Shown here in pieces: positions 7,699 to 14,177 of a stretch of DNA of 20,446 nucleotides (position 1 is its first letter; the number at the start of each line of letters is the position of its first letter). The notes under the pieces were generated by a model, which saw nothing but the letters and a program-made list of their open reading frames with translations, was not told where the DNA came from and did no database searches. Origin of the DNA: JBDZUZ01 sp040255445 (GTDB lineage: Bacteria; Planctomycetota; Phycisphaerae; Phycisphaerales; UBA1924). Location of the stretch: contig JBDZUZ010000065.1 in NCBI GenBank assembly GCA_040255445.1, positions 1-20,446 of the forward strand, written 5' to 3'. The position numbers were made by a program, and so were the translations under genes.

Positions 7699-8585
7699 GC
7701 AAGAAACCCGGCACGAAAACCGCGAAGAAGCCAGCGAAGAAGTCACCCCGCGCGAAGGCGGCCAAGAAGACGACGGTGCGCAAAGCGCCCGCGAAGCAGA
7801 GCTCCGCCGCGCCCGCCCCACGCCTCGACAAGTACGCCCTCTACGAGCGCTGCGTCACCGACCCCGCGCGGCTCATCCCATTCCTCGATGCGGTCCACGG
7901 CGGCGGCCCCGCCACGCTCCGCGAAGACTTCAGCGGCCCGGCCCCCCTCGCCCGCGCCTGGGCCGCGCGGTCCGGGCGCCACAGCGCGGTCGCCGTCGAT
8001 AACGACCCCGACCCGCTCGCGCACGCCGCCGCGGAACGCGTCCGCACCGTGTGCGCCGATGTCCTCGATGCCGACGACCGTGCCGAGATCCTCGCTGCCA
8101 CCAACTTCCCCCTCGGCTACTGCCACACCCGCCGCGATCTCCTCACCTACCTGAAGCACGCCCGCGGCTGCCTCCGCCGCGGCGGCATCTTCGTTGCCGA
8201 CATGTACGGCGGCTCCGATGCCTTCTCGCCCCTCTCGCTCACGCAGAAGCTCAAAGGCCCCGCCAGCGAAGCGATCGAGTACACCTGGACACAGAAAGAA
8301 GCCGACCACCTCACCAACCGGGTGATCGACACGCTCAGCTTCAAGGTCACGCCCCGCGGCAAGGGCGCGAAGGCCTACACGCTGAACGACGCCTTTGTCT
8401 ACGACTGGCGGCTCTGGTCGATCCCCGAGCTCACCGATGCGATGCACGACGCCGGCTTCAGCGCAGTCGAGGTGTACAGCGATCTTGGCGACGCCATCGA
8501 TCAGGACGGCAACCTGCTCGTCCGCCCGGTCGAACCCGGCGAGCTCGACGACAACTTCGTGGTCTACTTCGTCGGACGCCGCTGA
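7695..8585 (+). CDS. Class I SAM-dependent methyltransferase-like protein with lysine-rich N-terminal tail
   Basis: A 296-residue protein. Residues 1-35 are a low-complexity basic tail rich in AKK repeats, with 14 Lys/Arg, resembling histone H1 C-terminal tails. The remainder resembles a class I methyltransferase with a degenerate motif I: LREDFSGPAPLARAW (75-89), an acidic strand end VAVDNDPDP (99-107), a central strand with the segment GYCHTRRDLLTYLKHARGCL, then RRGGIFVADMYGG. It ends with YDWRLWSIPELTDAMHDAGF. The same order recurs in the protein at 18655-19614, so the two are paralogues. The ATG overlaps the permease stop. The substrate is unknown; the tail suggests binding to nucleic acid or another polyanion (inference). 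It ends 18 bases before the rnpB terminator on the other strand. Confidence 0.82.
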   Translation: MSKKPGTKTAKKPAKKSPRAKAAKKTTVRKAPAKQSSAAPAPRLDKYALYERCVTDPARLIPFLDAVHGGGPATLREDFSGPAPLARAWAARSGRHSAVAVDNDPDPLAHAAAERVRTVCADVLDADDRAEILAATNFPLGYCHTRRDLLTYLKHARGCLRRGGIFVADMYGGSDAFSPLSLTQKLKGPASEAIEYTWTQKEADHLTNRVIDTLSFKVTPRGKGAKAYTLNDAFVYDWRLWSIPELTDAMHDAGFSAVEVYSDLGDAIDQDGNLLVRPVEPGELDDNFVVYFVGRR

Positions 8586-8602
8586 ACGCGCAACGACACC
8601 CC

Positions 8603-8640
8603 AAAAAGGCCGCGAGCCCCCGGTCTCCCGAGGGCTCGCG
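8603..8640 (-). terminator. Intrinsic terminator of rnpB
   Basis: On the minus strand, the arms CGCGAGCCCTCGG and CCGGGGGCTCGCG form a 13-pair stem with one T-G pair, closed by a GAGA (GNRA) tetraloop (8611-8640). It is followed by GCC and a run of five T (8603-8607 as A on the plus strand). It sits just past the 3' end of the RNase P RNA and serves that gene; the plus strand has no T run here. Confidence 0.92.
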
Positions 8641-8645
8641 AACGG

Positions 8646-9085
8646 TGGGACGCGGCGATAAGCCGAGTTCTGTGCCTATCGCGGTTTCCGACGCCTGCTT
8701 TGACGGGGGCTCGGCGCCGGACCTGCGATACGCGGCGACCATTTCTCTAGGCCGTGCGTTGCCGCACGGCTCGAGCGGTCTACCCGCCCCCATCGCCCGG
8801 ACCGGGCGTTGATGGATCGCAAGACCCATCGGGGGCTGCTTGACCTTGCACGCGGCGGGGTTTGCCGTGCCCCGCGTGTCACCACGCGGGCGGTGCGCTC
8901 TTACCGCACCATTTCACCCTTGCCTGATCCGCGTTGCCGCGGCCATCGGCGGTGTACTTTCTGTTGCACTTTCCCTCGCCCCTCACCGTCGGGGCGGGTG
9001 GGTGTTACCCACCACCGTGTCCTGCCGTGCTCGGACTTTCCTCGACGCGCCCGAAGCGCGCCGCGGCCGCCTGCCGCATCCGATC
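8646..9085 (-). ncRNA. rnpB: RNase P RNA, bacterial type A
   Basis: The catalytic RNA that trims 5' leaders from pre-tRNAs. The minus strand carries the conserved blocks in order: GAGGAAAGTCCG (9043-9032), GTGCAACAGAAAG, GGTGAAATGGTGCGGTAAG, GGCAAACCCC, CGGGTAGACCGC, TAGAGAAATGG (around 8749-8739) and ACAGAACTCGGCTTA (8673-8659). The ends pair as helix P1: GGATGCGGC (9081-9073) with GCCGCGTCC (8656-8648). GCGCGC-TTCG-GGCGCG next to P1 is the P3 hairpin. The length of about 440 is a little above the common type A size. Ends are set from P1 and may be off by a few bases. It is convergent with the methyltransferase and divergent from the gene at 9136. Confidence 0.96.
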
Positions 9086-9089
9086 ACTC

Positions 9090-9095
9090 ATTCTA
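9090..9095 (-). promoter_or_regulatory. Candidate -10 element of rnpB
   Basis: TAGAAT on the minus strand lies 6-9 bases before the predicted 5' end of the RNase P RNA, the right place for a sigma-70 type -10 box. No good -35 is seen at 16-18 bases. The same hexamer appears upstream of the prepilin gene starting at 13728. Confidence 0.45.
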
Positions 9096-9135
9096 GGTAT
9101 CGCCGCCACGCCCGCGGCCGCCCGTCATCGGTACC

Positions 9136-10191
9136 ATGCTCACTCGCATGACGATCCCCCCGCGTCGCATCATCGCATGGGTCGAGAAGGGCCGGACCGA
9201 CCTGGTCCGCGCGGTGGTCCGCGCTGCGGGGCACGAGCTGGTCTCCGCCGGATCCCCGGTCGCCGGTCAGTCCGCGATCGTCGCCGGTTCGCTGGATGTG
9301 GAGCCGGTCGATGACCTCCGCCGCGTATTGATCGAAGCGAATGCAGATCTGATCTGGATCGTCTCGCCCGGCGCCGCCGGCGTCGGGCCGGCGGGCGCCG
9401 ATGGGCGCGCATTCCAGACCGCCGTACAGCGAGGCGTCAAAGTCCTCGCCTCCGAGCCGATCCCTGCCAGTGCGATCGACATGAACGACGGCTGGGTCAG
9501 CGGCGGGCCGCCGGTCGTCGAGGCCATCCGCTTCGCCGGGCTGCCGCGTCAGGCCGCCGCGTTCCGCGAGGCGCGCGAAGTGCTCGACGCCTTCGGTGCG
9601 CCCAGGACCTGCCACATCACCTGCTACGGCCACCCCATGCAGGGATCGCTGGGCATGCGTCTCTTCGGCGCCATGGACACCGTGCAGTCGCTGCTGGGCG
9701 AGACCGCGAAGGTCGACGCCGCCTTCACCACCGCGGCGCGGAGCCCGGGCATCGCATCATCACCGCCGGAGACGCTGCGCGATCTTTCGGGCGACATCGC
9801 CGCGGTCCTCCGCATGGATGACGGCCGCACCGCCAACATCGCGGCGAGCGACCGCGCGGCCCGCTGGTCGCTCTCGATCACGCTGATCTCCGAAGAGGGC
9901 CGTCTCACGATCGAGCCGAGCGGCTTTGTCTGGCACGGCCCCGATGGGAAGCGGCGCGATGAGCACCGGGTGCGTGCTCTGCGGGTCGCTCCGACAGCGC
10001 CCGAAGGCGTCGACGCCGCCGCGGTACAGTCTCTCGCCGACGATGTCATGCGGATCCTCGACCCGATGCGCCCCGACCCGGGGCCGACGCCGGTCGCCGC
10101 GGTCCTGAGCCTGACGCAGGCCGCGCTGCTGAGCGCACGGACGGGACAGCCGGAGAGCGCGGTGACGATGCGCCGCATGGCGACGCGCTGA
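9136..10191 (+). CDS. Degenerate Gfo/Idh/MocA-like oxidoreductase homologue
   Basis: A 351-residue protein whose layout resembles the Gfo/Idh/MocA family. It has an N-terminal alpha/beta half with ADLIWIVSPGA (70-80) and GVKVLASEP (100-108) where active members have an EKP motif. A C-terminal half contains GSLGMRLFGAMDTVQSLLG (170-188) where they have the catalytic D-x-G-x-H-x-x-D. The NAD-binding GxGxxG is not visible (IIAWVEKGRTDLV), the EKP Lys is lost and the His is replaced. It is therefore either a non-catalytic homologue or a very divergent enzyme. It starts at ATG 9136, or ATG 9148 four codons later; neither has a clear ribosome site. It lies about 50 bases from rnpB in divergent orientation and is convergent with the tyrS cluster. 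The family call is moderate. Confidence 0.7.
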   Translation: MLTRMTIPPRRIIAWVEKGRTDLVRAVVRAAGHELVSAGSPVAGQSAIVAGSLDVEPVDDLRRVLIEANADLIWIVSPGAAGVGPAGADGRAFQTAVQRGVKVLASEPIPASAIDMNDGWVSGGPPVVEAIRFAGLPRQAAAFREAREVLDAFGAPRTCHITCYGHPMQGSLGMRLFGAMDTVQSLLGETAKVDAAFTTAARSPGIASSPPETLRDLSGDIAAVLRMDDGRTANIAASDRAARWSLSITLISEEGRLTIEPSGFVWHGPDGKRRDEHRVRALRVAPTAPEGVDAAAVQSLADDVMRILDPMRPDPGPTPVAAVLSLTQAALLSARTGQPESAVTMRRMATR

Positions 10192-10211
10192 CTTTGCAAG
10201 CACGAGAAGAG

Positions 10212-10676
10212 TCAGCCGCCGGCGCCGGCGGGCGTCGCCGCCGGCCGCTCGATGCGCACGAAGTTCAAGCCCGGCTCGTCGTACTCCGAGATCCACACCT
10301 GATTGAATATCGCGGTGAGGTCATCAGCGGTGCCCATCGCGCCGTCCTCGCCGCCGGACACCAGCCGGATCTCACGCTCGCGGCCCTCGCCCTCAGTCCG
10401 CATCTGGATCGGGTTCCCCCATGCATCGCGCTTCTCATCCGCGGCGACATCCTGCAATTCATCGAGCGAAGCAAGCTGCGGATTGGCTTTGATCGCCGTC
10501 TCCAGAGCGGGCGCAAGCTGCATGAGCGTGTCCGCAGTGCGGTCGTTGCGGCCGTAATCGGGCCGCGGCCCGCCGCGGAGGTTGATAACAACCAGCGTCA
10601 CCGCGGCGATGAACAGAACGGCCGCCGCGATCACCTTGGGCTGCCGGAGCATGTTGACGAACTGACTCTGGGCCAT
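10212..10676 (-). CDS. Membrane-anchored protein with GspG-like C-terminal domain (second of pair)
   Basis: A 154-residue protein with one hydrophobic segment (about 14-34, after basic RQPK) and then a C-terminal region. That region has DAWGNPIQM (84-92) and SGGEDGAMGTADDL (107-120). Both resemble the D-x-W-G-N-P and calcium-loop S-x-G-x-D-G motifs of the type II secretion major pseudopilin GspG. No prepilin (G/A)FTLIE leader is present, so it looks like a plain membrane anchor carrying a pseudopilin-like domain. I chose ATG 10676 because AGGGGA precedes it by about 7 bases. A GTG at 10694 would overlap the upstream stop (GTGA) and add 6 residues. It is paralogous to the gene just upstream and probably co-transcribed with tyrS. 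The function is unknown. Confidence 0.82.
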   Translation of the reverse strand: MAQSQFVNMLRQPKVIAAAVLFIAAVTLVVINLRGGPRPDYGRNDRTADTLMQLAPALETAIKANPQLASLDELQDVAADEKRDAWGNPIQMRTEGEGREREIRLVSGGEDGAMGTADDLTAIFNQVWISEYDEPGLNFVRIERPAATPAGAGG

Positions 10677-10690
10677 CGAAATCCCCTGAC

Positions 10691-11170
10691 TCACTCTCCG
10701 CCCGACTCGAACCGCGCCCCATCAAACTCGGTCAGCCCGGCGACATACTCCTTGTACTCGGGAATGTACTCGATGACGCCGGTCATCACGATGTCGTCCT
10801 CGGTATTCGGCAGACCGTCCGCGCCGTTCGACCTGGCCGTCACGAGCCAGTTGTTGCCGCGCGGCTGCTTGGCGGCTTCGAACACGAAGGGGTTCTTCCA
10901 CTCGTCGACCGATGCGTTCTTCCAGCCCTCCATCGGCGGCAGCGCATCGAGTGTCGTCACCGGCGCACCATCCGTCAGCGCCTTGGCGACGCGGCCGGGG
11001 ATCTCACCCATCGACCGACGGGTCTCGGTGATCGGATCGGATGGCTCCTTGGACGGATCAGAGAGCATGCCTACAAGGTTGTACCCGACCAGCGCCACCG
11101 CGACGATCGTCAGCACGATCAGAGCGATCGCCTTCGGGGATTTGAGTCTGGAAACTGCAGAGTCCGACAC
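10691..11170 (-). CDS. Membrane-anchored protein with GspG-like C-terminal domain (first of pair)
   Basis: A 159-residue protein with a single N-terminal helix (about 13-36, after KSPK). A spacer rich in Pro and charged residues follows, then a C-terminal region with DEWKNPF (89-95) and SNGADGLPNTEDDI (114-127). These match in position the D-x-W-x-N-P and Asp-rich calcium-loop signatures of GspG pseudopilins. As in its downstream paralogue, the FTLIE prepilin leader is missing. The GTG start at 11170 is well supported by AAAGGAG seven bases upstream; a longer frame exists but has no such site. It lies 50 bases after tyrS and 14 bases before its paralogue. The role is unknown; an envelope protein facing the periplasm is the simplest reading. 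Confidence 0.83.
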   Translation of the reverse strand: MSDSAVSRLKSPKAIALIVLTIVAVALVGYNLVGMLSDPSKEPSDPITETRRSMGEIPGRVAKALTDGAPVTTLDALPPMEGWKNASVDEWKNPFVFEAAKQPRGNNWLVTARSNGADGLPNTEDDIVMTGVIEYIPEYKEYVAGLTEFDGARFESGGE

Positions 11171-11177
11171 GTTGGGT

Positions 11178-11184
11178 CTCCTTT
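11178..11184 (-). promoter_or_regulatory. Strong Shine-Dalgarno fixing the GTG start at 11170
   Basis: AAAGGAG on the minus strand ends 7 bases before GTG 11170. It is among the best ribosome sites in the window and decides between this start and a longer frame beginning at 11224. Confidence 0.75.
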
Positions 11185-11191
11185 CCCGTCG

Positions 11192-11214
11192 CCGCGGCAC
11201 GGTCCGTGCCGCGG
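11192..11214 (-). other. Intercistronic hairpin between tyrS and the GspG-like pair
   Basis: CCGCGGCACGG and CCGTGCCGCGG form a perfect 11-base inverted repeat around a single base, 6 bases past the tyrS stop. No T run follows, so it is unlikely to be a full intrinsic terminator. It may protect or trim the tyrS mRNA end, or set relative expression of the downstream pair. Confidence 0.55.
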
Positions 11215-11220
11215 GTGCAT

Positions 11221-12543
11221 TCAAGCGCCGAAGCGAGCGATGTGCCAGTTCTTCTTGCCCTTGCGCAGCGCGATGCAGCGGCCGTGCAGCAGGTCTTGGG
11301 CGCCGAGCTGATCGCCGACAGCGAGCTTGCGCCCGTTAGCGGTGATCGAGCCCGCCGTCAGCATCTCGCGGGCCTCGCGCTTGGACTTGACCATGCCGGT
11401 CTCGACCAGGAGGTCCGCCGCATCAACGCCCGCGGCGAGCGCATCGCGGCTGTGCGTCGACTGCGGCATCGCGCTGAACACCTCGTTGATCTGATCCTCC
11501 GACAGGGAGCCGACCTCGCCGGTGAAGAGAGCGCGCGTCGCTTCCTCCGCCTTGGCCCGCTCGGTCGCACCGTGGATGATCTCGGTCGCCGCGGCGGCCA
11601 GACGCTTCTGCGCTTCGCGCTTGCCGGGGTCCGCCGCGTGGGCGGTCTCGATCGCCTCGATCTCCGCGGCCGGGATGAACGTGTAGATCCGCAGGAAGCG
11701 GCCCACATCGGCATCCGCCGCGTTGATCCAGAACTGGTAGTAGGCAAAGGGGCTGGTGCGGTCGGCGTTGAGCCAGATCGCGCCACCCTCGGTCTTGCCG
11801 AACTTGCCGCCGTCGGCCTTGGTGACCAGCGGCGCGGTGACGCCGAACACCTCATCGTGCTCGGGTTCGTTCAGGCCCGCGGCGAGCGCCTCGGCCGACT
11901 TCTTCTTGCGGATCAGGTCGGTGCCGGCGGTGATGTTGCCCCACTGATCACTCCCGCCCATCTGGACCGTCACACCCGCCGTCGCGTGCAGGTGCTGGAA
12001 GTCATGGGCCTGGAGGATCTGGTAGCTGAACTCGGTGTAGCTGATCCCCTGCTCGCGGTTCTGGAAGCGGTCACGGACCGAGTCCTTCTGCACCATCGCG
12101 TTGACGGTGAAGAACTTGCCGACATCGCGCAGCACTTCGATGAAGCCCAGCTTCATCAGCCAGTCGGCGTTGTTGACCAGCACCGCGGCGTTCGCGCCTT
12201 TCGAGAAGTCGAGCACACGTTCGAAGACCCGCCGCTGCGACTCGACATTCGCCGCGACCTTCTCGAGCGTCTGGAGCTGCCGCTCCGCCGACTTGCCCGA
12301 CGGGTCGCCGATCATGCCCGTGCCTCCGCCCATGAGCACAACCGGCGCGTGCCCGGCCCGCTGGAAGTTGGCGAGCATCATCAGCGGCACGAGGTTGCCG
12401 ATCGTGAGCGAGTCCGCGGTGGGGTCGAACCCGGCGTAGCCACGCCGCACACCCCCTGCGAGATGGCGCGTGAATGCGGCCTCGTTGGTGCACTGATGCA
12501 GGAGATTCCGCGATCGCAGGATGTCGATGAAGCTCTGGGCCAT
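11221..12543 (-). CDS. tyrS: Tyrosyl-tRNA synthetase
   Basis: Charges tRNA-Tyr; a class I synthetase, 440 residues. Seen in order: YAGFDPTADSL (36-46), GGGTGMIGDPSGK (72-84), the tyrosine-binding TEFSYQILQAHDF (170-182), QMGGSDQWGNI (194-204), KFGKT (247-251) as the KMSKS equivalent, and a C-terminal S4 RNA-binding domain from about 365. The HIGH signature reads TIGN (47-50), so both histidines are changed; the nucleotide sequence confirms this. Everything else looks active. The ATG at 12543 begins directly with a normal N-terminus. Two small GspG-like genes follow. The upstream prepilin gene is separated by a strong hairpin. Confidence 0.96.
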   Translation of the reverse strand: MAQSFIDILRSRNLLHQCTNEAAFTRHLAGGVRRGYAGFDPTADSLTIGNLVPLMMLANFQRAGHAPVVLMGGGTGMIGDPSGKSAERQLQTLEKVAANVESQRRVFERVLDFSKGANAAVLVNNADWLMKLGFIEVLRDVGKFFTVNAMVQKDSVRDRFQNREQGISYTEFSYQILQAHDFQHLHATAGVTVQMGGSDQWGNITAGTDLIRKKKSAEALAAGLNEPEHDEVFGVTAPLVTKADGGKFGKTEGGAIWLNADRTSPFAYYQFWINAADADVGRFLRIYTFIPAAEIEAIETAHAADPGKREAQKRLAAAATEIIHGATERAKAEEATRALFTGEVGSLSEDQINEVFSAMPQSTHSRDALAAGVDAADLLVETGMVKSKREAREMLTAGSITANGRKLAVGDQLGAQDLLHGRCIALRKGKKNWHIARFGA

Positions 12544-12582
12544 GGGATGGCAACCGTAGGCGTGGGCGGGCCGGAAACGAAC

Positions 12583-12610
12583 GCGGCCCCGCGCTGCTGC
12601 GCGGGGCCGC
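12583..12610 (-). terminator. GC-rich terminator hairpin after the first prepilin gene
   Basis: GCGGCCCCGCGC, a 4-base loop, then GCGCGGGGCCGC form a perfect 12-pair stem between the stop at 12637 and the tyrS start at 12543. On the minus strand it is followed by GTTCGTTTCC, a weak T-rich tail. It probably terminates, at least partly, the prepilin transcript ahead of tyrS. Confidence 0.65.
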
Positions 12611-12636
12611 GATGAGTCAGCAGTCTCGGAAACGAA

Positions 12637-13728
12637 TCACCAAGTGATGTCGATCGGGTTGGTCGGGAATTCCCAATCCTTGCCGCTCGCGACGTTCGAC
12701 CACTTGGTCATGTCGCGCAGGTCTTCGAGGCTCTGCATCTTGACGCTGCCGTCGGCCTGCACCGTCACAGACTTCTTCTGATACCGCATGTCCAACATGC
12801 CCCAGGTGCTGGGCGGGCGGCGCGGATCGAAGTTGTTGTCGGTCGGATGCCAGCCCCAGGCGAGCGTGTAACGCGCGCCGTAGGCCGCGCTGCGGCCATA
12901 CGGATGGCGGCGAGGCGGTGTGACGAGCCAGTACCCGGGCTTTACCTGCGCAGCGGTCCCGTTTGGCTGATCCTGACCGTAGCTCCACCACGCTCCGCCA
13001 TTCAGCACGTCTGCTCCGCGCGAGGACGCGAACGTCAGCAACTGGCTCGGCCAGCGCACATCCGAAGCGAACCGCACGTAGAACTGCCCGCCCGAGTTCT
13101 TTGGATTGCCCGAAGGAACCGGATTTCCCCAAGGATCGTTATAGCCGGGGCGTCCGGGACCCTGCCCGCGGAACGCGCCCATCTGGTAGGCCCCGCCCAC
13201 GTACGTCGCGTTGTAGCCCAGCGACGGATGGAACGCGATCGCTGCCGGGTAGCTGTTCGATCCGTAGCCCTGAAACCCGTTCGGGCCCGGCTGAGGCACC
13301 TTGGATCGCCCCCAGAACTCGGCGAAGGTCAGCTTGTCGAGTTGGACCGACTCGTGCGGGAAGTAATTCGTACCAATCAAATGCCACGGCCACGTCTTGG
13401 TGATCGACCCCTCGAGCAGCTTCCCCTTCTCGAAGGGATCACCGGGGTAGATGCCCCACTGCGAGATCGGAAGGTGGTTCCATGCCCAGTGCGGACCGCC
13501 CACCAATAGCTTGTCTTGCGAGTCCGTGCTGTACGACGCCCAGCCCAACAACTGATGGTGGCCGACGGCCTGCTCCTTCAGCGACTTGGCGGCCTCGCGG
13601 GCGCGAGCAAGCGAGGGCAGCAGGATGCCGATCAAGAGCGCGATGATCGCGATCACCACCAGCAACTCGATCAGCGTGAACGCCTTCGACACGCTCCGCG
13701 TCACGCGCGGTGTCTGCAAGCTCTGCAT
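12637..13728 (-). CDS. Prepilin-type (H-X9-DG family) protein with variant tail motif
   Basis: A 363-residue protein with a 16-residue basic leader followed by AFTLIELLVVIAIIALLIG, the type IV prepilin/pseudopilin cleavage and methylation signal with Glu at +5 and Ala rather than Gly at -1. The body is rich in Trp, Tyr, Gly and Asn. The tail shares RRPPSTWGMLDMRY and SLEDLRDMTKW with the neighbour at 14178. The planctomycete H-X9-DG signature appears as Y316-X9-DG, with Tyr in place of His. I chose ATG 13728 because GGAG lies 8 bases upstream and the leader must be N-terminal; the open frame further upstream is not expected to be translated. It is probably exported and held in the inner membrane or a pilus-like assembly. 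Partners and cargo are unknown. Confidence 0.88.
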   Translation of the reverse strand: MQSLQTPRVTRSVSKAFTLIELLVVIAIIALLIGILLPSLARAREAAKSLKEQAVGHHQLLGWASYSTDSQDKLLVGGPHWAWNHLPISQWGIYPGDPFEKGKLLEGSITKTWPWHLIGTNYFPHESVQLDKLTFAEFWGRSKVPQPGPNGFQGYGSNSYPAAIAFHPSLGYNATYVGGAYQMGAFRGQGPGRPGYNDPWGNPVPSGNPKNSGGQFYVRFASDVRWPSQLLTFASSRGADVLNGGAWWSYGQDQPNGTAAQVKPGYWLVTPPRRHPYGRSAAYGARYTLAWGWHPTDNNFDPRRPPSTWGMLDMRYQKKSVTVQADGSVKMQSLEDLRDMTKWSNVASGKDWEFPTNPIDITW

Positions 13729-13804
13729 GTGTGTGCTCCGCTCTTTCTGTGCGCCTACCGGGAGAACCCCGACGGCGTGGCCGAAACCCGACCAGTCTGC
13801 CAAC

Positions 13805-13810
13805 ATTCTA
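13805..13810 (-). promoter_or_regulatory. Candidate -10 element upstream of the 13728 prepilin gene
   Basis: TAGAAT on the minus strand, the same hexamer as at rnpB, would give a leader of roughly 70 bases. The -35 region (CTGGAT or TGGATG) matches poorly. The surrounding spacer 13729-14177 (449 bases) also holds the short repeats at 13911-13969 and the terminator at 14110-14142; I see no gene in it. Confidence 0.35.
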
Positions 13811-13910
13811 CCTGACGCTTCTGAAACATCCAGCCTTTCCGGCGGACTGGGGCCGGAGTTTGATGCCGTTCCATCGTCTTTGGGTGTTCCCGGACACCAG
13901 TTTCCACGGA

Positions 13911-13969
13911 TGGCCCGAAACCACGTGGCCCGAAACCACTGAGGCCAGAAACCGCGTGGCCGGAAACCG
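13911..13969. repeat. Four imperfect ~15-base tandem repeats
   Basis: TGGCCCGAAACCA occurs at 13911-13923 and 13926-13938, with variants AGGCCAGAAACCG at 13942-13954 and TGGCCGGAAACCG at 13957-13969. The period is 15-16 bases. A further partial copy, TGGCCGAAACC, lies at 13778-13788. The repeats lie upstream of the prepilin gene start and of its candidate promoter, between it and the terminator of the next gene. They could be protein-binding iterons or simple tandem slippage. Confidence 0.75.
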
Positions 13970-14109
13970 CCCGGTCCTCCCCTTCCGCTCCTCAGGATGC
14001 GCGGGCAAACCCAATCCGGCGGGAATCCGCCGGTTTGGTGTACCACCCGACGACGCCGTCGGTTCCGTCCCAAACCGCCGGCCCTGGCATTTCATCGTTT
14101 CCGAATCAG

Positions 14110-14142
14110 AAAAAAAGGCCGGGCCCCAGCGGGCCCGGCCTT
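14110..14142 (-). terminator. Intrinsic terminator after the 14178 prepilin gene
   Basis: On the minus strand AAGGCCGGGCCC, a 4-base loop and GGGCCCGGCCTT form a perfect 12-pair stem running into a run of seven T (A on the plus strand at 14110-14116). It begins 35 bases past the stop at 14178. It is a textbook rho-independent terminator, and implies the 12637 gene has its own promoter. Confidence 0.95.
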
Positions 14143-14177
14143 CACGGAATCCGAGGTTGGTTGCCTCCCCGCCCGAC

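Noticed and set aside
5092..7821. A 909-codon open frame on the minus strand, opposite the ABC exporter genes
   Set aside because: Its translation is a low-complexity mix of Asp, Glu, Arg, His and Ala with no motif, as expected antisense to GC-rich genes. The plus strand has clear ATPase and permease motifs.
8458..8829. Minus-strand frame of 123 codons, and other frames across 8640-9090
   Set aside because: They fall inside the RNase P RNA gene, whose conserved blocks and P1 pairing explain the sequence.
13729..14073. Upstream in-frame extension of the 12637 prepilin protein by 115 codons
   Set aside because: A prepilin leader must be near the N-terminus. The extension is Gly/Arg/Trp-rich translation of the tandem repeats, and a good ribosome site precedes ATG 13728.
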